14,459 bases of DNA, taken from Tessaracoccus flavescens (GTDB taxonomy: Bacteria; Actinomycetota; Actinomycetes; Propionibacteriales; Propionibacteriaceae). Below, in pieces: positions 13,338 through 14,459 of the stretch. Under the pieces are notes generated by a model, which ran no database searches, was not told the origin of the DNA, and saw nothing but the letters and a program-made list of their open reading frames with translations. Location: assembly GCA_020741375.1 (NCBI GenBank), contig DYZF01000250.1, positions 1 to 14,459 on the forward strand, read 5' to 3'. A program made the translations under genes and the position numbers. Position 1 is the stretch's first letter, and each line of letters starts with the position of its first letter.

Positions 13338-14459
13338 GTGAGCAACGACGTGGCGGCGCCAGACCGCAGGCAAACCGGCCTCCGGGCCGGCGTGTCCCGC
13401 GAGACGATCGCCGCTTGGCTGCTCGTCGTCGCCACGGTGTGGCTGGTGTTCCGGCTCCCCGGCAGTGTCATCGCCTGCGCCATCTTGCCCTTACTGGCGC
13501 TTCTAGTGACTGGGATCCATGCGCCGCGGAGGAGTTCCGTCTGGCTGTGGGTCTTCTTGGGCTTGGCCGTGGTGTCATCGGCCGTGGCGGTGGTCTTCTC
13601 CCCCGATGGGTTACCGCTCGTCAACTTCTTCACGATCACCGGCGTGTTCACCGTCTTTTCCGCTGCCCTCCTAGCTGGCGGCAACGACACGCGACTGACT
13701 GATGCGGTGATGTCGGCGCTGTATTGGAGCTTCGGTGGCGTGCTGCTCATCGGGCTGGGCGAGATCGTGACAGGGTTCCGACTGATCACGGTGCTGTACC
13801 CGGAGGCATCAACCGTCGCGATCAACAACCGATTCTTGGTGGCGGCGTTCTTCCCCAACTACAACGATTTCGCCGTCGTCGTGACCATGTTCGCTCTCAT
13901 GGCTCTCGTGCGCTTCTTCCTAGCACCAGGAGGAAACCTGATTCAGGTGCTCCGGTTGGCCAGCTACGCGATCTCCGCGCTCGTCATCTTGGGCCAGGGG
14001 TCCCGCGGCGCGCTTGCCGGGCTCTTCATCGGCTCAATCCTCGTCGTTGTGCAGTGCGTTCGCCTTGTCCGGCCCCGGGCGATCACACCCCTGTTCGTGA
14101 TCCTCGGCGGGCTCGGCGCCGCTCTCGCCGGAGCCCTGCTGTGGGCGTCACCACTCCTCCAAGACCACTCCACGCAAGTCCGCGGCGACATCGTCGGCAA
14201 CACCCTGCGGCTCACCCCCGATGGATCGCTGCGCTTCTGGACCGGCTGGGGCGACATCACGAGCTTCAAGGATGCCGCCGCCGTCGCCTATCCGTGGGAG
14301 TTGATGGACCCACACAACATCTTGCTTGAGGCCTTCATCTGGTATGGGTTGCCAACGCTGCTGTCGTTGGTTGCGCTGTGGGCCGTGATCGTGTGGCGAG
14401 GTGTCTGGCGGCTCGAGATTCGCCAGGATTGGCGAGCCATGTCGGCGGTCATCCTGTTC
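13338..14459 (+). CDS. Wzy/O-antigen-ligase-like membrane protein, 5' part
   Basis: Likely polymerase or ligase of the surface polysaccharide, acting on lipid-linked repeat units at the outer membrane face. I translated the frame by hand from GTG at 13338: it is open for 374 codons to the window edge, so the C-terminus is missing. It is mostly hydrophobic helices (for example about 25-40, 44-60, 69-87, 97-113, 128-145, 177-196, 208-219, 225-242, 250-272). A large extracytoplasmic loop starts after about 272 and contains SLRFWTGW. Family-like points are FPNYNDFAVV (172-181), GQGSRGALAG (219-228) and DPHNILLEAFIWYGL (324-338); the His-Asn pair (326-327) before a helix is characteristic of Wzy_C/WaaL-type proteins. 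The start is supported by a -10 hexamer 7 nt upstream. Polymerase and ligase cannot be told apart from sequence. Confidence 0.85.
   Translation, partial: MSNDVAAPDRRQTGLRAGVSRETIAAWLLVVATVWLVFRLPGSVIACAILPLLALLVTGIHAPRRSSVWLWVFLGLAVVSSAVAVVFSPDGLPLVNFFTITGVFTVFSAALLAGGNDTRLTDAVMSALYWSFGGVLLIGLGEIVTGFRLITVLYPEASTVAINNRFLVAAFFPNYNDFAVVVTMFALMALVRFFLAPGGNLIQVLRLASYAISALVILGQGSRGALAGLFIGSILVVVQCVRLVRPRAITPLFVILGGLGAALAGALLWASPLLQDHSTQVRGDIVGNTLRLTPDGSLRFWTGWGDITSFKDAAAVAYPWELMDPHNILLEAFIWYGLPTLLSLVALWAVIVWRGVWRLEIRQDWRAMSAVILF

Noticed and set aside
13313..13858. Minus-strand frame at the right edge, and plus-strand frames 13415-13702 and 13724-14329
   Set aside because: All are shadows of the membrane protein read from 13338, which has regular hydrophobic helices and a Wzy-like His-Asn motif and stays open to the edge.

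Overview
The window is G+C-rich DNA (about two thirds G+C by eye) with the layout of a Gram-positive actinomycete chromosome. The signs are: mostly G/C third codon positions, several GTG/TTG starts, a LytR-CpsA-Psr (LCP) wall-polymer protein, tRNAs with encoded CCA, and many start codons placed 6-7 nt after a TANNNT hexamer, as in leaderless actinobacterial transcripts. A propionibacterial-type organism is my impression only; nothing here fixes the genus.

Left part (1-5951), housekeeping and small genes: the 3' end of an O6-alkylguanine-DNA alkyltransferase; a convergent ACT-domain protein; tRNA-Ser(GCT) with its own promoter and terminator; a four-helix LCP ligase; a convergent small two-helix membrane protein; tRNA-Ser(TGA); a composite inverted-repeat element in the 290-nt gap 3614-3903; an RluA-type pseudouridine synthase; a second, 89-bp hairpin repeat; and a PIG3-type quinone oxidoreductase.

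Right part (6022-14459), surface polysaccharide locus: a glycosyltransferase on the minus strand diverges from a plus-strand operon of nucleotide-sugar dehydrogenase, short Wzz-like protein and GT4 glycosyltransferase. That operon converges on a minus-strand operon of a membrane NDP-sugar 4,6-dehydratase (CapD/WbpM type) and a WbuB-like glycosyltransferase. A Wzy/O-antigen-ligase-like membrane protein diverges from the dehydratase and runs off the right edge; its frame has no stop inside the window.

How they fit together (inference): the dehydratase and the dehydrogenase make a 4-keto-6-deoxy-HexNAc and a (N-acetyl)hexosaminuronic acid nucleotide. Three glycosyltransferases build the repeat unit, the Wzy-like protein polymerises it and the Wzz-like protein sets chain length. 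The LCP protein 4 kb away could attach such a polymer to the wall. The initiating sugar-phosphate transferase, flippase and tyrosine kinase are not in the window.

I found no wholly new multi-gene system. The points most worth checking are the two palindromic repeat families, the recurrent leaderless start pattern, the compact divergent promoters and a hairpin enclosing both stop codons of converging operons.
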